Of a stretch of 64,000 bases of DNA, positions 14,690 through 25,505 are shown piece by piece (positions within the stretch are counted from its first letter, which is position 1; every line of letters starts with the position of its first letter). This DNA comes from Utricularia gibba (lineage: Eukaryota > Streptophyta > Magnoliopsida > Lamiales > Lentibulariaceae). A program made the translations under genes and the position numbers. Under the pieces are notes generated by a model. The model saw nothing but the letters and a program-made list of their open reading frames with translations. It ran no database searches and was not told where the DNA came from. The stretch is taken from assembly GCA_002189035.1 (NCBI GenBank), contig NEEC01000017.1:2232001-2296000 (forward strand). Direction: 5' to 3'.

Positions 14690-15180
14690 GGTGGGGTATA
14701 AATCTGATTAGGATAATCAGCCTCTGAAAAGCTGTCAAAAGGTGCTTTGACGGGATAACGTCGGCTGACAGACCGATATGTGTCAGAACAGTCTGAAAAG
14801 TGGCCGAATTACGATAGAGTAGACGATGATACGCTGAAAAGTAGGATCACACTACAGATGCAGAAAGCGATCGACAACTACAGAAGTTAGGATTTGATCA
14901 GATCGACTTCTGGAATAAATAGTAAAAATTCTGAAGAAAAACGGGTTCGACTCTGAGGCCTCCAACTTATATCTTTCCACACCATCTTCATCGAGTGAAG
15001 ATTTTTCCGACAAATCTCGATAGCTCCGTGGTTTTTCTGTACCCCAGCGATTTTCACGTAAAAAGTCTTACTCCACTTCTATTTTCATAACACGCACCAA
15101 ACCAAGCACAAAACTCACACTCGGGTTCAACGCCTGTAATGAACTCTATAACTCTAAAATCGGTATCGACCCCAGTGCCG
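14690..15180 (+). mobile_element. possible LTR-retrotransposon remnant
   Basis: The stretch has the look of a retrotransposon LTR. It is unlike flanking DNA in base composition. It has a TATA/poly-A-like centre (AATAAATAGTAAAA near 14917). It also has a downstream segment CTCCGTGGTTTTTCTGTACC ... TTTTCACGTAAAAA, which resembles the end of many plant LTRs. I found no clear TG...CA ends, target duplication, primer-binding site or coding domain. A degraded solo LTR is the best guess; unique DNA is the alternative. Confidence 0.3.
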
Positions 15181-15669
15181 ATTTTCAACCTTAACAATTT
15201 AGATTATCTACAATAATAAATTCCACTTTATTTTTATTACCACCACTAAATCGTGCTTATGACATTAAATATTCCGAAATATTTCTCACCACACACTTGG
15301 AACGGCAAAGAGTGTCTAAGGGGACTTACGCGTCGTGTTAGAGCGCGTGGCTTGTGTAATAATAAATAACGGCAACTGCCTTTATGAATGACGCCATTAA
15401 CCACAGGATAATTAATAGTAGCCGTTTGGAGCATGAATGTTTCCGTCATGTTAACTCCAGCCCCACTAACCATGGTTTGTTTCCGGGATGCATCTTGGGC
15501 TGCATAATTGGGCCGAAACAGGCCCATATTGGATTATGAGAATTCGAAATATGGGCCTATACCTGCCGGGGCCCGATATGCTACTATTCACTCAACAGGG
15601 AAGCAATTCGCCACCCATCGCGGCCGCGATTCTGCGCTCTCCGGTTCCTTTCGCGATCAGGCTTTCAGA

Positions 15670-16963
15670 ATGATGGGAAAACTCTATGTCAAGATGGTGC
15701 CGCCACCGGATCTGAACCGGAACACAGAGTGGTTCACGTATCCTGGGGTTTGGACCACTTACATATTGATTGTCTTTTTCTCTTGGCTCATTGTTCTCTC
15801 CGTCACCAACTGTACCCCCGGGATGGCCTGGACGATCGTCAATCTCTCACATTTTTTGGTAGATTTCAGTTCACTCGACTCGATGCTGGATTTCCCCTGT
15901 TCCTTTTTTTTTGTTGGTTTTTAATGCTTGTAATCAGCCTCTTTTCGATTTTTCGGCTTGCTATTTCTGAAATTCGGGCCCGGGCATCATCGAGTCATTG
16001 GATTGAGTTGGAATTTGTGACGATTGCTATGAGAAAAAAGGAATCCAGTCTTGATTTTTATCCTTGATGTCAAGGCCTTCCTCGCCTTGCGAATAATTTG
16101 TTCGTACTGTGCAATTGAGTGAGTTTTTTTGGTAATTTGCTATGGCCCCTATTAAAAGATTATTCATTTTTCGGCTTCTGTATGCAGAGCATGAATTTCC
16201 TGATACCCATACATGGTTCTTATAATCAATCTGTCATAATTAGATTAGTAGACAACCGATCAATGCATTTGCTGTTGTTGTGATTGCTCTGGCTTTGCCG
16301 AGTAAGGATCTTGGAGGGTTCGTGGTTCCTCGCAGTTTTGTCTGTCTTTCTTGTCATGAGTTTTGTTCATTTGTGTGATACATTGGGCTTGTAATCTGCA
16401 TGACATGGTTTGCTCTTATATACAGGTCACATACCATTTCTTCCACTGGAAGAAAGGAACCCCGTTTGGCGATGATCAGGGAATCTATAATGGGTTGACA
16501 TGGTGGGAACAGATAGACAATGGAAAGCAGCTTACTCGAAACAGGAAGTTTCTCACGGTTGTTCCTGTTGTACTGTAAGTTCACGGCTAACATTATGCAA
16601 ATTTTGATGATAATTTTGACATCCTGATTCATGAGGAAAGATCGGATTGTGAGATAGATAATTTATTTCTGATGCAGAATGCATTTAGTGTTTGATGCAT
16701 CAATATGACTTTCCAATGGGTGACATAGTGACGTATTTTATGTCAATGAATAAGCAAAAATTTCTCAATAAACTTATTACCAACACCCCATGCTGAAACC
16801 TGTCTCTATCGGTAACATTGACAGATATCTGATAGCTTCACATACAACTGATTACCAACACCCCATGCTCTTACTCAACACCCTCGCTGTGCTTGTGTTG
16901 GTCATTGCCAAATTCCCAAACATGCACAAAGTCCGTATCTTCGGCATCAATGGAGATCAGTGA
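15670..16963 (+). CDS. ORM1: ORM/ORMDL family protein
   Basis: ER-membrane regulator that binds and restrains serine palmitoyltransferase, the first enzyme of sphingolipid synthesis. Three exons, 15670-15858, 16426-16574 and 16825-16963, give 158 residues, all GT-AG. Seen: the family signature NRNTEWFTYPGVWTTYIL, SPGMAW-type CTPGMAWTIVNLSHF, YHFFHWKKGTPFGDDQG, LTWWEQIDNGKQLTRNRKF, HTTDYQHPML and the end FPNMHKVRIFGINGDQ. Four hydrophobic segments are visible, as expected. Two adjacent ATGs (15670 and 15673) precede GKLYVKMVPP; the second matches the family length. The symbol is approximate, since plants carry two or more ORMs. A 19-bp piece of exon 3 is also present in intron 2. Confidence 0.93.
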
Positions 16964-17625
16964 AACTGGAGCCTTCCTATGGAGAGCAGTCTCTTTGAAG
17001 AAGTTGATGGCTCGCCCTCCATGGAAGCTGGAACTGGGAAGTTAATCACGGTTAGCTATTATGCGAGCCTTCTTAATGACAACATAAATGTGGTGAGTTG
17101 TATCTGTACAGTAGGTATGTTGATATATTTGCATATTGAATGTTACTCTCGCTATTTCTGCAGAGCCTGTTCTCTGTTTTATCTTATTTTTCTTACAGTT
17201 CTCCACGGTAAAACTTTGTCTGATTTCATGTCAAGGAGCAAGAAGGAAAACGTTGGATGTTTTCACTAGCTCCATTTTGTAAAGTAACTTTGAGAAACAT
17301 AATGGAATTGAGAAAGTGACATTAGGTACCTATCATTCATTGATGATGCTCTCCTTGTGGATTTTTCTGCCATTCTTCCATTGGATGACATGCTTCAACC
17401 CTTTGCATATATTGCCCTGAACAATGAAACATCTCTGTTCATATTATTTGCTAGACAAAAACACTACAGTTGTAAATCATGATCTTGAATTCTTGACTGG
17501 CTCTGTAGTAGGGCATTCATATCTCGTACTGTTCTATGCATTGATTATCTTTATTTTGTATACATCTCTCAATGCTATCTTTATATTCATTAATTGTTTC
17601 AATGAATTCCATCATAAAATTCGAA
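16964..17625. other. convergent 3' spacer between ORM and the DUF688-like gene
   Basis: AT-rich 3' untranslated and spacer DNA of two converging genes. Open frames here have no recognisable features. Confidence 0.4.
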
Positions 17626-18234
17626 TTAAAAAGCCAAAAAAAAAAGAGAGGCTGTGCTGGAATAGTAGAAGCTGAACTGAAAGAATGAGCATGAGAAAGA
17701 ACTGACCAAGAGGTGACGAGGCCTGGTTTGTGGGATCATCAACCCCCTTTTCTTCTTCATCAGCTTATCGTCAGCGCAGGATGCACAGATTTCATCGCTC
17801 TCCCAGCTGCTATTGGATGGCGATGAAAACCGGAAGCTTCCACCCTTCTTCTTCCTGCCAGTGCCAAGAAACCCGTTGATGTAGTCGAAATCTGGACTGC
17901 CCCTTCCGCTGAGAAGCCGGAAGGAAGAGAACTTGCGGGGCACATCAAGAACGGAGGTAGGAGATGGTGTCTGTGGGAAAATCCTGCAGGGAGGAAGCTC
18001 CAGGCATCTGAGAGGGCGCTGGTGGTGGTTGATGGCAGTGAGTGTGAGACATGATCTTGGTACCCCCGGTTTCTCCTCCCATCTGAAGGGAACCGTTGCC
18101 GAGGTTTGCAGCGGCGAAGACGGTGTGTCGTGAAACCGCAGGGTGGAGGCAGCACGCAGACGGATTAAGGGAAGTGTGAAATGCAGCTGCTTTGATGCAG
18201 CAGCAGCAGCATCAACATCCTTTGGAGCAGCCAT
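17626..18234 (-). CDS. DUF688-like protein (At4g00950/MEE47-like)
   Basis: Single open frame of 202 residues. The recognisable core is SATVPFRWEEKPGVPRSC near residues 47-64. This VPFxWEExPGxP motif marks a plant family of unknown function, DUF688, which includes Arabidopsis At4g00950 (MEE47). The N-terminus is Ala-rich with LHFTLPLIRLR. The middle has two LPP/PSPT segments and a basic GRKKKGGSFRFSSPS stretch, and an acidic-Cys segment (ESDEICASCADDK) follows. The hydrophobic, Phe-rich last 30 residues look less constrained and may be read-through of a missed splice. The chosen ATG is the first in frame; only non-ATG codons extend it upstream. Its place in the window agrees with the At4g00-01 segment, which supports the assignment. 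Confidence 0.7.
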   Translation of the reverse strand: MAAPKDVDAAAAASKQLHFTLPLIRLRAASTLRFHDTPSSPLQTSATVPFRWEEKPGVPRSCLTLTAINHHQRPLRCLELPPCRIFPQTPSPTSVLDVPRKFSSFRLLSGRGSPDFDYINGFLGTGRKKKGGSFRFSSPSNSSWESDEICASCADDKLMKKKRGLMIPQTRPRHLLVSSFSCSFFQFSFYYSSTASLFFLAF

Positions 18235-20081
18235 TGGCTTGCAGAGTGGGAAGGAGGAGCGAGATGCGGAGGAGGCCAAATGGAGTGAGTTGGAGTTGGA
18301 GTTGGGGGAAGGGGAAATGGTAAGAAGGCGAGAAGCATGATAATGGAGGGGAGGGAGGCAAGGGATTGTTAGTTAATGGGTAAAATGGTGGCTGGCGGAG
18401 TTGGAGATTCTTTCCCCCGGGAGCAGTTGCTGCCTGCAGGGCCCCCACCCTCAATTGAACTCCATTCAAGTCACCACACAGTTGCACTGTACAAGTTCAA
18501 AACTTAGGAGTGGCTCTGAGCCGACCGAGCGTTGCCGGAGGGGAGCTGCCAAACGCCGAGGGGGCAGAAGAAGGAGACTGCAATTGCATGCAGACACCTC
18601 CCGCTGCCACCTTTTGTTTCATCGATGCCTTCTCCCTGGCGGAGGCAGCGTTGTTTTTGTCGACACCACATGGGCCCCGCGGGCTGTGTGTTTTTCTTTT
18701 CAGTTCATTTTATCAAAATTAATAAATACGTGTGATGAGATGGATAGATCGATCACCTACTAAATTTGAAATGTGAACTAGGGTTTCATATCATTTAATG
18801 GGGGAAAAAAATACCCTCCCCCGCCCCCTCGCCTGCGTGTGTGTGTGTGTGTGTGTGTGTATGTTCTCTACTATTTTAACCAATTAATTAATTAATCACA
18901 AAAGTAATTTAATTAATTGCTTGTAAGCCCTTCCCTTGGGTGGGGTCTACGCGCTTTGCCTTTGTTTTACAAACTCCACGTGAACCGAGAAATGGCCAGT
19001 GCGGTGGGGCCCACATGCCGAGTCAACCGGCGTGTGATGATGATGTCCTGACGTTGAAGCGCGAGCACGTGAACAGCGTGAGTCCAAATTTGGAAAAAAA
19101 AAAAATACAATTATTTAAAAATGGTGTTTTCTTTTCTTTTGTTTTTTTTTTATCATGAGAATAAACAAGAGCCTTATTTGATTTACCCAAAATAATTACA
19201 CCAAGCCACATAGAAGCAGTCATCCCCACCATCCAAGAAAGGTATCCATCTATTATACACCTGTGTCTGTTTTTTAATCTTAATTTCAAATTATATAGCA
19301 TATAATCAACTTTAATATTATAAAAATATTTTATAATATAATATAAAATTATATCCTATATTTTATTATACTAAATTATATATGATAAGATTTAATAAAT
19401 AAAATTATTATACAGTGATAATATATGAAAATAAATAATATAATTTTCTAATTAAACATATATTTAAAAATTTCTAAATTTAATTATAGAATCTCAATTT
19501 TTACAAAAAGAATTAATTTAAAAGATTTAGTTTAGGAAACATGTCTTATGTGATAATAAAACTTAAGTCTTAAATTCTGGAAAATAAAAGAATAGGATGC
19601 ATTGTGTGTGTTGTAATAAGATGATGTAATTGAAACTGTGAATCCAAATAATAAGATGCATTTATGGCCTTGCAATTTGTAAATGTGTGAATATTATTAA
19701 AGAAGAGACAAGCGATGAAAATGAAAGGAAAGTGGCAATTGCGAGACCTGCGTCGACGGACGGACGGAACGGACCGCTTCTTCTCTCTGCTGCCGACGCG
19801 GAAATCCCCAACGCAACTTCGCTTCTTCATATCTTCCACGCGCCAAGGAAAACCCCCTCGGTCACTCCCGGCGGCGGCGCCCTTGATTGAGTACCAGGAC
19901 GATGATGATGCACAGCATGGCTTCTGGGACTGGGTGGCTTGAGATCTGACTCCGGGGGTCGGTTTTTTTCTTTCTTCCAGAGGATGTAGGAATCGGGTTT
20001 CTGGGATGATTTGGGTTTGATTCTCAATTCGTTTTCAGTTTGCTTGGGGTTCGGATTACGCATATTTGGATTATTGGGTGG
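18235..20081. other. divergent intergenic region
   Basis: Between the DUF688-like gene and the bHLH gene. It contains a (GT)12 run, a very AT-rich core around 19290-19560, and a GC-richer segment from about 19740 that is probably the bHLH 5' leader. CACGTG-type motifs occur near 18977 and 19066. No coding exon is recognised. Confidence 0.4.
18837..18860. repeat. (GT)12 microsatellite
   Basis: Uninterrupted GT dinucleotide run, read directly. Confidence 0.95.
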
Positions 20082-21600
20082 ATGAGAGGTATGGGGATTG
20101 TTGGATGGAGTAATCAGGATTGCGCAGTGGCGGCTGCGGTTTTGGGTTCCAGGGCTTTCGAGTACTTGATGATGTCCAGTTCGATATCTGCTGAATGTGT
20201 TTCATTAATGGCTGTCGGGAACAATGAGAACTTGCACGATAAGCTCTCGGATCTCGTTGAGCCCCCCAATTCAACATCTTGTTGGAATTACGCCATCTTC
20301 TGGCAGCTCTCCAGATCAGGGACGGGAGAGCTTGTTCTCGTGTGGGGGACGGTTGCTGTAGAGAGCCTCGCGTCGATGAGGAATCCGACATGGCCCAGAT
20401 TCTCCGATTCGGAGCAGATGATGAATCGCAGCAGAGGATGAGGAAAGGCGTTCTCCAGAAGATTCATCAGACATTTGGAGGAGTTGATGATGACTGCTAC
20501 GCATTTGGGTTGGATAGAGTTACAGACACTGAGATGTTCTTCCTTGCATCCATGTACTTCTCCTTCCCCACAGGACAAGGGGCCCTGGAAGTTGCTTTCT
20601 GTCTAGAAAACATGTCTGGGTATCGAACGCCTTGTCCTCATCGTCGATGGAGTACTGCTTTCGGTCTGCACTGGTGAAGTCCGCCGGGATTCGAACCATT
20701 GTCTTGATCCCGACTGATGTTGGGGTCGTTGAGCTCGGTTCTGTCACGAGCTTACCTGAAAACATGGAGCTTCTGAAGTTGGTCGGATCCAGCTTCTCTT
20801 CATTTCCGACATTCCTCGGGAGGCAAGGTGTTGTCAAGGCAGTGGAAAACGATGAACACGATCCAACAAAAGGACGACGGTGCGCTCCCAAGATTTTCGG
20901 CCAGAATTTGGTGAAGGAGAAGCTTCTGAACAGGACGCAGAGGAGCAGTGACATGAAACCAGGGGGAGATGAGATTTACAGAGTGGACATCCAACAAAAG
21001 CCAGGATCGATGCAAATTGACTTTTCAAGATCCAGAACATCGAACCCGCAAGAGCTTCCTTCACATCCTGTGGTCGTTTCCTGCAAGAGGGAGGCATCAT
21101 CAGGTGTGTTAGAGGACAGGAGGCCTAAGAAGCGCGGAAGGAAGCCGGCAAATGGAAGAGATGAGCCTCTGAATCACGTGGAGGCTGAGAGGCAGCGGCG
21201 GGAGAAGCTCAACCAGCAGTTCTATGCCCTGAGAGCAGTTGTGCCGAATATTTCCAAAATGGACAAAGCATCGCTGCTGGGAGATGCAATCGCTTACATA
21301 ACCGAGCTTCAGAAGAAGTTGAGTGACCTTGAGCATGAGAAGCAGACCGGCAATGGAGCTGCATCTGCAGGAGTGGTGAGCATTGAGGTAGAAGGTGATG
21401 AGACAAGAGTCAAAGTTATCTCCCCATTGGATGCACACCCAGCATCAAGGCTGATAAATGCCATCCAAACCGCTAACGCAAGCATCCTGGAGGCAAAAAT
21501 GGCAGCTGGAACTGATAAAATGTTCCATACCTTTGTGATGAAGTCGCATGGATCCAGTCACCTGACCAAAGAGAAGCTGCTCGAATCCATGTCTCTGTAG
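20082..21600 (+). CDS. bHLH factor, JAM-type (bHLH3/13/17), two frame breaks
   Basis: JAM-type bHLH proteins are nuclear repressors of jasmonate responses that bind JAZ proteins. The single-exon gene reads as one protein of about 506 residues only across two one-base losses. Frame 1 covers 20082 to about 20343, with the MYC-N region ([23 protein letters not shown]). Frame 2 runs about 20349-20578 ([32 protein letters not shown]). Frame 3 runs about 20583-21600 ([34 protein letters not shown]). The bHLH domain is intact near residues 360-415: [35 protein letters not shown]. An ACT-like C-terminal region ends the protein. The breaks lie at G5 (20344-20348) and G4 (20579-20582), each one G short of the family frame. 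As written only a truncated protein could be made. Closest remembered relative is At1g01260. Start could also be the ATG at 20091. Confidence 0.82.
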
Positions 21601-22291
21601 CCATGGTGATCTTCCATCATCCCCTGTTTTGACTGCTTCTTGGAATAGAGGTTAGTTTCAGCTATAGATTTCATGGGAACAAAGGCTGATGTTTTGGCGA
21701 GAAGGTTCAAGTTCCACTTTTTGATTCATACCATACTTCTGAGTTCATCATCATCTGTAACCTTGATGATCTGAGTAACCTACATTATTTGAGAACTCAG
21801 ATGTGTTCATCATGTGTACAGCACAACAGACTTCATGGGGACAAACCCCTGAACCCCAAAATGCGAAGAAGATGATGTTTTTTTGAGTATCGTGTAAACT
21901 GCCTTAATTTTCTTTAGCCAATCGGGGTAGAGAGTGATGCAGTTATGGAGTAGCAGGCAAAAACCGAGAGCTTTAAAGGTTGGAGCGATGTCTTGCTCAG
22001 GGGATGAACCCAACAAGATCTTTCAGTATTCAGGTGGACAGCTTTATTTCATCTGAACAGGAGAACACAACCACCCACAGTGCTTCACAGGGAACCAAGC
22101 AGTTAGCGCTGTATGAGCGGGAAGAAAAGGGATATCAACAGTACGAAGACGACGACTCAACTACTCCACAGAGGGGACAATGTAAACGACCAACAGGCTG
22201 ACGGACGGACGCAGACAGCAGACAGCAGACAGATGGAATGGATTTGCATACATATACACACATTGTGTATGCAGTTCCATGAGAAATGAGG
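21601..22291. other. convergent 3' spacer between the bHLH gene and PI4K gamma
   Basis: 3' untranslated and spacer DNA. A short run of GACGGACGCAGACAGCAGAC-like repeats lies near 22200-22230. No gene is seen. Confidence 0.4.
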
Positions 22292-24145
22292 TCAGGGAGA
22301 ACCATCGAGACGACGGTCGATGATGCTAGAAACACACTCAAGGAAGGCAGCTTCACTTGATCCAGGGATCACGGAGGCATCTGCTTCTTGTAGGATCTCC
22401 TCAATGATGGAAGGCTTCTTGACTGTTTGTCTGCATATCATATTACCTATGATAAATGGGGTGAGCCCTTTTTCTGCTCCCTTCTTCAGAATCATGGTCG
22501 AGATGCGTAGCACACGAGCGCACTCCTTTGGAAGATCCCAACCATAAAACTTGAGAAGGTCTATATCTTTCTCAGCGTCCAACGATTTTATGTACTCAAG
22601 GGTATCTGAGGTGAAAGGCTGACGGGCTTGAGGCCAGTAAAGCCAGTCAAAAGTGCAGTCTTCGAACTACAAGGAAGAAATATGAATTTCAAAATTCAAA
22701 ACCATAACAACAAGACGCATTTTGAAACTCAAGAGCTTGTGCATATGGTGCAAGAATTTAAATACTAGAAGTTGGGCAGGAGAATGAGAAGTGAAACTTA
22801 CAGTGTATGGCAAGCAATACCCATGATCAATTGGGATAAGCACAATTTGGTCATCTTCACCTTTAGACACTAGTATATTCCCAGCATGCCTATCTGCATT
22901 AGCCATCCTTATATCCAACACGGCAATCTTGTGCACCTCATGAACCGGAAAAGCACTAGGGCCCATATCCTCACAGCTACCTTCATTCTCCATATACATT
23001 TGTAAGGACCCGGTTTTCACATGAACTTCTCTTGGATGATTGAATGCTTTGTGAAGACACTTCACATAAACAGTAGGAGGAACTCCAGAAAAGCCTCTGA
23101 CATCTCTTCGAAAATAACCTTGACCACTTTCAGGATGATCCAACAAATAGACAGCACACTCCCTGATTCCTCCTTCCCCAATTCTTGTCCCCTTCTTCAA
23201 TCCTTCTCCATCCTCTGATATCGGAAGTCCTCTGGGATTATTAATAGCCATTGGCTCCTCATCTATCGGCTTAAAAACAGATAGATATTTAGTTCCAGTT
23301 TCATTCATCATGAAGTATGCACCACCGGTTCCCTCAGTTGACCTAATAGGATTCTTCCCACTTTCCATCCCATAAAGTGTCATGTTAATCATAGAAATTA
23401 TTTCCGGAGGCAATTTGATGTCTGGGTTCACGACCACTGGTTCCAATAACGTTTCTCTAACTGGAAATTTCCCTAAAATCAAATTACACAAACTGGACTC
23501 TGTATCAACATTTGGCCTTTCTACATTCAACAATCTTGTGTCATTCTTCGGCTGTGTGGTTATAGATAACTCGTAGTTTTTCCCAACCGGACCAGCTCTG
23601 ATTTTAGCTGATTTCCTCACAAACAAATGAATCACAGCGTCTTTACAAATTTTGGGGAGGTCATCCACTAATCTTTGTTCCTCAACTGGTTTGCCATCAA
23701 GTAACACCTCATGGTCCTCACCATGTTCATGTTTCCTCCGTGCAACTTGGCGCTTAACATAACCAATATCCTGGCCCCTTTCCACGTGAAAAATGAAATC
23801 TTTCCCACAACAAGTACTAACATGAATTAGCAACAGGTCAGACAGACGAACAACCAAATGCACAACATTCCCATTCCTCACACCGTAGTCACGGACAAGG
23901 GAATTACTCTTCGCCAATTCCCTACCTCCATGCACCAATCGTTGGTTCCTCGTGAAAATACCCTTGCAAGACTGAATACGGAGCTTGACAGAGTCAATAG
24001 AATCCGACTCCAAAACCTGCATTGGAACCATTTTTTCCGGCATAGCTACGTATATGAGAATTCCGCCCGGACTTTGTTCAAGTGATGGGGGTAAGAAGCT
24101 CTCGTCGCGGAGCGGGGAAATCGAAATCAAACCAGCTGACGACAT
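22292..24145 (-). CDS. PI4KG4: Phosphatidylinositol 4-kinase gamma with tandem ubiquitin-like domains
   Basis: Member of the plant UbDK/PI4K gamma group. The family carries a PI3/4-kinase fold, but the better studied members act as protein kinases that phosphorylate proteasome-linked partners. Two exons, 24145-22802 and 22666-22292 (GT-AG, phase 0), give 572 residues. Seen: two ubiquitin-like domains (about 28-100 and 105-180), with VLESDSIDSVKLRIQ in the first and HVERGQDIGYVKRQ in the second. The kinase region follows from about 265, with STEGTGGAYFM, VFKPIDEEPMA, catalytic-loop DIRMANADRHAGNIL, metal-site PIDHGYCLP, then DWLYWPQARQPF and SLDAEKDIDLLKFYGW. The closest relative I recall is At2g46500 (gamma 4). 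The ATG at 24145 begins MSSAGL, as in relatives; an in-frame ATG at 24175 is a less likely start. Confidence 0.9.
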
Positions 24146-25505
24146 ATCGCCTGTGTATCTCAAATCCCGCACCAAAAAAAACTACGCCTTGCAACGCCGT
24201 CACAGCGCGATTACCAAATGTTTTCCCAGAAATCCATTCTGCTAATCTGCATCTACAAAATCATCAACAGATGATACCTGATTGGAGAAAAAAACGCCTC
24301 ACAAACCCAACAAGGATTTGTGATTGGTCGTAGACTCAATCAGGCGCACGGAAACACCTGAAAAACAAAAAAAAATAGCAAACGATCTTCAGTAATACAA
24401 ATTTCCACAGCTCAAGCCCTACGCAGAACCCCTAGAGCTACATCGAGACAATTCCTCACCAGAAAACAGGAACCGGAAAAATCGATCGCCTCCGGAAATA
24501 AATGTGAGGCCTGAGCCGAGGAGAAGGGAGACGAATCAGGGAGATCTTCACGCGGAGAGAGAAATTTCAATTTCGCTTCGTGAAGGAAAACAGGGCAAGA
24601 ATCATGGGGCGGAAACGGTATACGGTGGTTGACCAGCGACTTTCCCAAGGGAAAGGAAACAGCAATGGGCAGGCCAAGGCCCACCTAACGTTCGGGCCCG
24701 AAATACGCGTTTTTTGAGTTTTGAAAACTGACACGTGGGCCACGGTCCACGCGACTCCCGCTGACGTGTCGCGCGTCGCTTCTTCCTTCCTACACCCCAA
24801 CGGTAACCGTCCAACCCACTACTAATAAAAATATTGATTTTACATCATTTTTTTCGTTTGTTTTTTTTTTGTAAAAAAAAATAATCAATTTCTAGACTAA
24901 AATACAAAAATGTAGCTTGTTTTCGTAACACAAGACACCCCTTAAAGTTTGTCGAATTTCTGTTAACATGGTCGATTTATAGTCCAAAACAATTAATTCC
25001 AATTGTTTTTTAAACACCGTTGAAGTGTTCGATCGACAGTAAATGATGGTCTGGAATCTTGCAGTTGAGGGCGTTCATCGGCTAAAGAAAAAAAGAAGGG
25101 ATCAAGAGAGGGGAGGATGTTAACAGTTTTCTCATCAGCGCTTTCAAAAGGTACCGAGGGGAGGGGGGTGAATGAAGTTCAAAGCTCAACTCTAACAGAA
25201 TAAAGATGAAGTTCCTTGTGTATCTCTTGAAGAAGACTTGAGTGGCTGTGTGCAGCAGGCCGGAGAGGCTGGTGGAGGATCTGCAAGTTAAGAGGAGATC
25301 AGCACACAGCAAGAGGGAAAGACAAGATGGGGCTGTGTTCTTACAGGTGCTGGTCTGGCGGAGAATGCAGAGCACACACACACATCAAGCCTTTGAAAGT
25401 CGGTCCCCTGCCAAAGAAATCGATGGGCAAAAACTAGAGTGGGAGGAGCTGTCTGGGGGCATCCACTGAGCTGCTTCCATGAGGATTTGAAGCAAGAAAG
25501 TTGAC
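24146..25505. other. intergenic: PI4K gamma 5' region and REC-like 3' region
   Basis: Holds the PI4K gamma leader and promoter, probably with a leader intron. A CACGTG G-box lies at 24732-24737. The A/T-rich stretch around 24820-24990 is followed by the downstream side of the REC-like gene (25080-25505). Open frames here are not protein-like. Confidence 0.4.

Larger units (their letters stand above)
13276..15669. other. large intergenic region between ECA2 and ORM
   Basis: Contains the ECA2 promoter and probably a non-coding 5' exon near 14160-14290 (- strand, GC-rich, with GTGAGC after it). An (AT)n tract lies at 13833-13865, and a possible LTR remnant at about 14690-15180. TGGGCC/TGGGCT site-II motifs lie at 15496, 15509, 15521 (reverse) and 15552, just upstream of ORM. 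The rest is AT-rich. No further gene is seen. Confidence 0.4.
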
